A stretch of 8,582 nucleotides of DNA. Origin: CAJJDF01 sp965655625. GTDB lineage: Bacteria; Bacteroidota; Bacteroidia; Flavobacteriales_D; CAJJDF01. This document shows, one piece after another, positions 7,662 through 8,582 of the stretch (positions are counted from its first letter, which is position 1; each line of letters opens with the position of its first letter). The position numbers were made by a program, and so were the translations under genes. The DNA is taken from assembly GCA_965655625.1 (NCBI GenBank), contig CBFHHA010000059.1, forward strand, positions 1-8,582, read 5' to 3'. The notes beneath the pieces were generated by a model. That model was not told the DNA's origin and did no database searches. It was given only the letters and a program-made list of their open reading frames with translations.

Positions 7662-7675
7662 GATTTGCTCAAATC
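7662..7675. repeat. Palindromic repeat GATTTG-CT-CAAATC
   Basis: Two perfect 6-bp arms are separated by two bases. It resembles palindromes of the GGATTTGCAAATCC type that I recall from between genes in flavobacterial chromosomes; that resemblance is from memory. It could be a degenerate intergenic repeat or a dimeric regulator site. Confidence 0.45.
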
Positions 7676-7686
7676 CGAACCCCGAT

Positions 7687-7708
7687 TATTTAGAATATAT
7701 TTAGAATG
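7687..7708. repeat. Two tandem 11-bp direct repeats (TATTTAGAATA / TATTTAGAATG)
   Basis: Positions 7687-7697 and 7698-7708 are identical at 10 of 11 bases and directly adjacent. A period near one helical turn would place both copies on the same DNA face, as in a paired regulator site. Two copies are too few to claim more. Confidence 0.6.
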
Positions 7709-7771
7709 TATAAGCCTGTCCCAGACACTTCGGAAAAGAGTGACTTAACCGAAAAGCCTCAGCCATTAAAG

Positions 7772-7903
7772 AAAAAAAAGACCGAGTCACCCTGAACTCT
7801 TGTACTGAATTTATCGAAGTGTGATTCAGGGTCTGTTAATTTACAGCACTTGTATTTATTAACAGGTTCCGTTTCAAGAACGGAATGACTGCTTCTTTTT
7901 TTT
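7772..7903. repeat. 132-bp cloverleaf-like palindromic element with A8/T8-ended terminal inverted repeats
   Basis: The 18-bp ends at 7772-7789 and 7886-7903 are inverted copies identical at 15 of 18 positions. They comprise AGTCA/TGACT, a 3-nt mismatch, GA/TC and runs of eight A or T. Inside lie three hairpins laid end to end: ACCCTGAA/TTCAGGGT (7789-7796 with 7825-7832), CTGTTAAT/ATTAACAG (7833-7840 with 7858-7865), and TTCCGTT/AACGGAA (7867-7873 with 7879-7885). Nearly every base at the junctions is used, so a single strand could fold as a closing stem with three arms. Pieces recall dispersed flavobacterial intergenic repeats (CCCTGAA...TTCAGGG, GAACGGAATGAC), from memory only. A non-autonomous mobile repeat, a bidirectional transcription attenuator, or a structured RNA are all possible. 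Confidence 0.7.
7867..7903 (+). terminator. Terminator-like hairpin with T-run
   Basis: The 7-bp stem TTCCGTT/AACGGAA with a 5-nt loop is followed by a run of eight T ending at 7903. However, seven bases (TGACTGC) lie between the stem and the start of the T-rich stretch, unless the outer TGACT stem also forms. The left A8 run gives the mirror arrangement on the minus strand. No rightward gene precedes it within the window, so a terminator role is uncertain. Confidence 0.3.
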
Positions 7904-7904
7904 A

Positions 7905-7934
7905 TTGTAAATCCTAATTCAATCCTTATCTTTA
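7905..7934 (+). promoter_or_regulatory. Candidate pssA promoter (TTG-N19-TATCTTTA)
   Basis: TTG at 7905-7907 is followed after 19 nt by TATCTTTA at 7927-7934, which matches TAnnTTTG except for the last base. The spacing is typical for the Bacteroidota sigma factor. Transcription would begin about at the ATG (7940), giving a leaderless or nearly leaderless mRNA. The -33 TTG starts two bases after the T-run of the cloverleaf-like element. Confidence 0.45.
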
Positions 7935-7939
7935 TATAC

Positions 7940-8582
7940 ATGAAAATCAAACAACACATCCCGAATTTTATTACGCTACTTAATTTGGTCTGTGGAGTAT
8001 TTGCGATTTTATCTTTTATCGAATTTACTTTCCCTATTGAGCAAGAACTCAGAGGACTAGTCAATAGAAGTTATTCCCATATAGAATTGGGGATTTGGCT
8101 CATTCTGATAGCCACAATTTTGGATTTCCTCGATGGATTTTCGGCTCGTTTATTAAAGGTACAAAGCGAAATTGGAGCTCAGCTAGACAGCTTAGCGGAT
8201 ATGGTAACCTTTGGGGTAGCTCCTGGATTTCTTTATTTCGCAATGATACATGAATTTTACCCTAATGAGACTTTGCTGCGCTTTTTGTTTGTATTGATAC
8301 CAGTTTTCTCTGCTTTACGACTTGCAAAATTCAATGTAGACACACAACAAACAGACTATTTTAAGGGAATAGCTACACCGGCAAATTCCCTCTTTTGGGT
8401 GGGAATGTTTTTTATCATAAAAAACAACCATCCAGAACAAGGAATATTCATTTTTACCTCACTTGTTATCATCATGTCGCTATTGATGACATCAAACTTT
8501 CGAATGTTCTCCTTAAAAATAAAAAACACAAAACTTGAAGGGGACAATATTTACAGAGTCATTCTATTGATTGGAACCGTTA
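7940..8582 (+). CDS. pssA: CDP-diacylglycerol--serine O-phosphatidyltransferase (3' partial)
   Basis: This integral membrane enzyme joins serine to CDP-diacylglycerol to make phosphatidylserine, the precursor of phosphatidylethanolamine. The frame is open from the ATG at 7940 to the window end (214 codons), so the C-terminus is missing. The CDP-alcohol phosphatidyltransferase signature DGx2ARx8Gx3Dx3D is complete, with Asp65, Gly66, Ala69, Arg70, Gly79, Asp83 and Asp87. The start HIPNFITLLNLVCG, the ALRLAKFN segment near residue 125, and GIATPANSLFW near 143 are typical of the PssA branch, which separates it from PgsA. Several hydrophobic segments fit a multi-pass membrane protein. A bacteroidal PssA is expected to be roughly 230-250 residues, so most of the gene is present. 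No Shine-Dalgarno sequence is seen. Confidence 0.93.
   Translation, partial: MKIKQHIPNFITLLNLVCGVFAILSFIEFTFPIEQELRGLVNRSYSHIELGIWLILIATILDFLDGFSARLLKVQSEIGAQLDSLADMVTFGVAPGFLYFAMIHEFYPNETLLRFLFVLIPVFSALRLAKFNVDTQQTDYFKGIATPANSLFWVGMFFIIKNNHPEQGIFIFTSLVIIMSLLMTSNFRMFSLKIKNTKLEGDNIYRVILLIGTV

Larger units (their letters stand above)
7567..7939. other. Divergent intergenic region between gpmI and pssA
   Basis: This 373-bp stretch separates the divergent starts of gpmI and pssA and has no convincing gene. It holds, from left to right, a weak gpmI -7 box, a GATTTG/CAAATC palindrome at 7662-7675, two 11-bp direct repeats at 7687-7708, a short TTCGG/CCGAA dyad at 7729-7753, the 132-bp cloverleaf-like element at 7772-7903, and a candidate pssA promoter at 7905-7934. 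For two housekeeping genes this is an unusually long and structure-rich spacer in an otherwise compact window. Confidence 0.8.

Noticed and set aside
7729..7753. TTCGG-N15-CCGAA dyad as a terminator
   Set aside because: The arms are only 5 bp, the loop is long, no T-run follows on either strand, and no gene ends nearby.
7785..7890. tRNA gene, suggested by the cloverleaf shape
   Set aside because: The arm lengths and loop sizes (28, 17 and 5 nt) do not fit a tRNA, and there is no TTCGA T-loop box or 7-bp acceptor stem.
7759..8064. Minus-strand 101-codon open frame
   Set aside because: It lies antisense to the well-supported start of pssA and runs through the palindromic element; its composition shows no protein family.

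Overview
The window looks like chromosomal DNA of a flavobacteria-like member of the Bacteroidota. Four things point there: the sequence is AT-rich, a secreted protein ends in a type IX secretion (T9SS) sorting domain, the TonB-dependent receptor opens with a carboxypeptidase-like regulatory domain, and the candidate promoters fit the Bacteroidota pattern (TTG, about 19 nt, TAnnTTTG) while start codons lack good Shine-Dalgarno sequences. I see no phage genes, transposase, CRISPR array, tRNA or rRNA.

Layout. Positions 1-5162 hold four genes on the + strand, all exported or cell-envelope proteins: the 3' part of a ZnuD-like TonB-dependent receptor; one base later a tiny Cys/His-rich lipoprotein; then, behind its own candidate promoter, a two-domain lipocalin-like exported protein; and 15 bp further a 609-residue ELWxxDGT-repeat protein with a T9SS tail. 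Positions 5159-7566 hold two housekeeping genes on the - strand, gpmI and nadK, 5 bp apart in that transcription order. The last + gene and nadK converge so tightly that their TAA stops share the palindrome TTAA. Positions 7567-7939 are a 373-bp divergent intergenic region. From 7940 to the window end the + strand encodes the start of pssA.

How the genes fit together. The receptor and small lipoprotein look like one translationally coupled outer-membrane metal-acquisition unit; zinc is the best guess by analogy with ZnuD. The lipocalin-like and ELWxxDGT genes may form a second exported-protein unit of unknown role. gpmI (glycolysis), nadK (NADP supply) and pssA (phosphatidylethanolamine synthesis) are core metabolism.

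The most unusual non-coding feature is at 7772-7903. It is a 132-bp element with 18-bp terminal inverted repeats (15/18 matched) ending in A8/T8 runs. Between them lie three hairpins packed almost without gaps, giving a cloverleaf-like fold. It sits between divergent genes, where no terminator is needed, and directly abuts the likely pssA promoter. I did not find a clearly new defence or mobile system; the cloverleaf element and the receptor/Cys-His lipoprotein pair most deserve follow-up.
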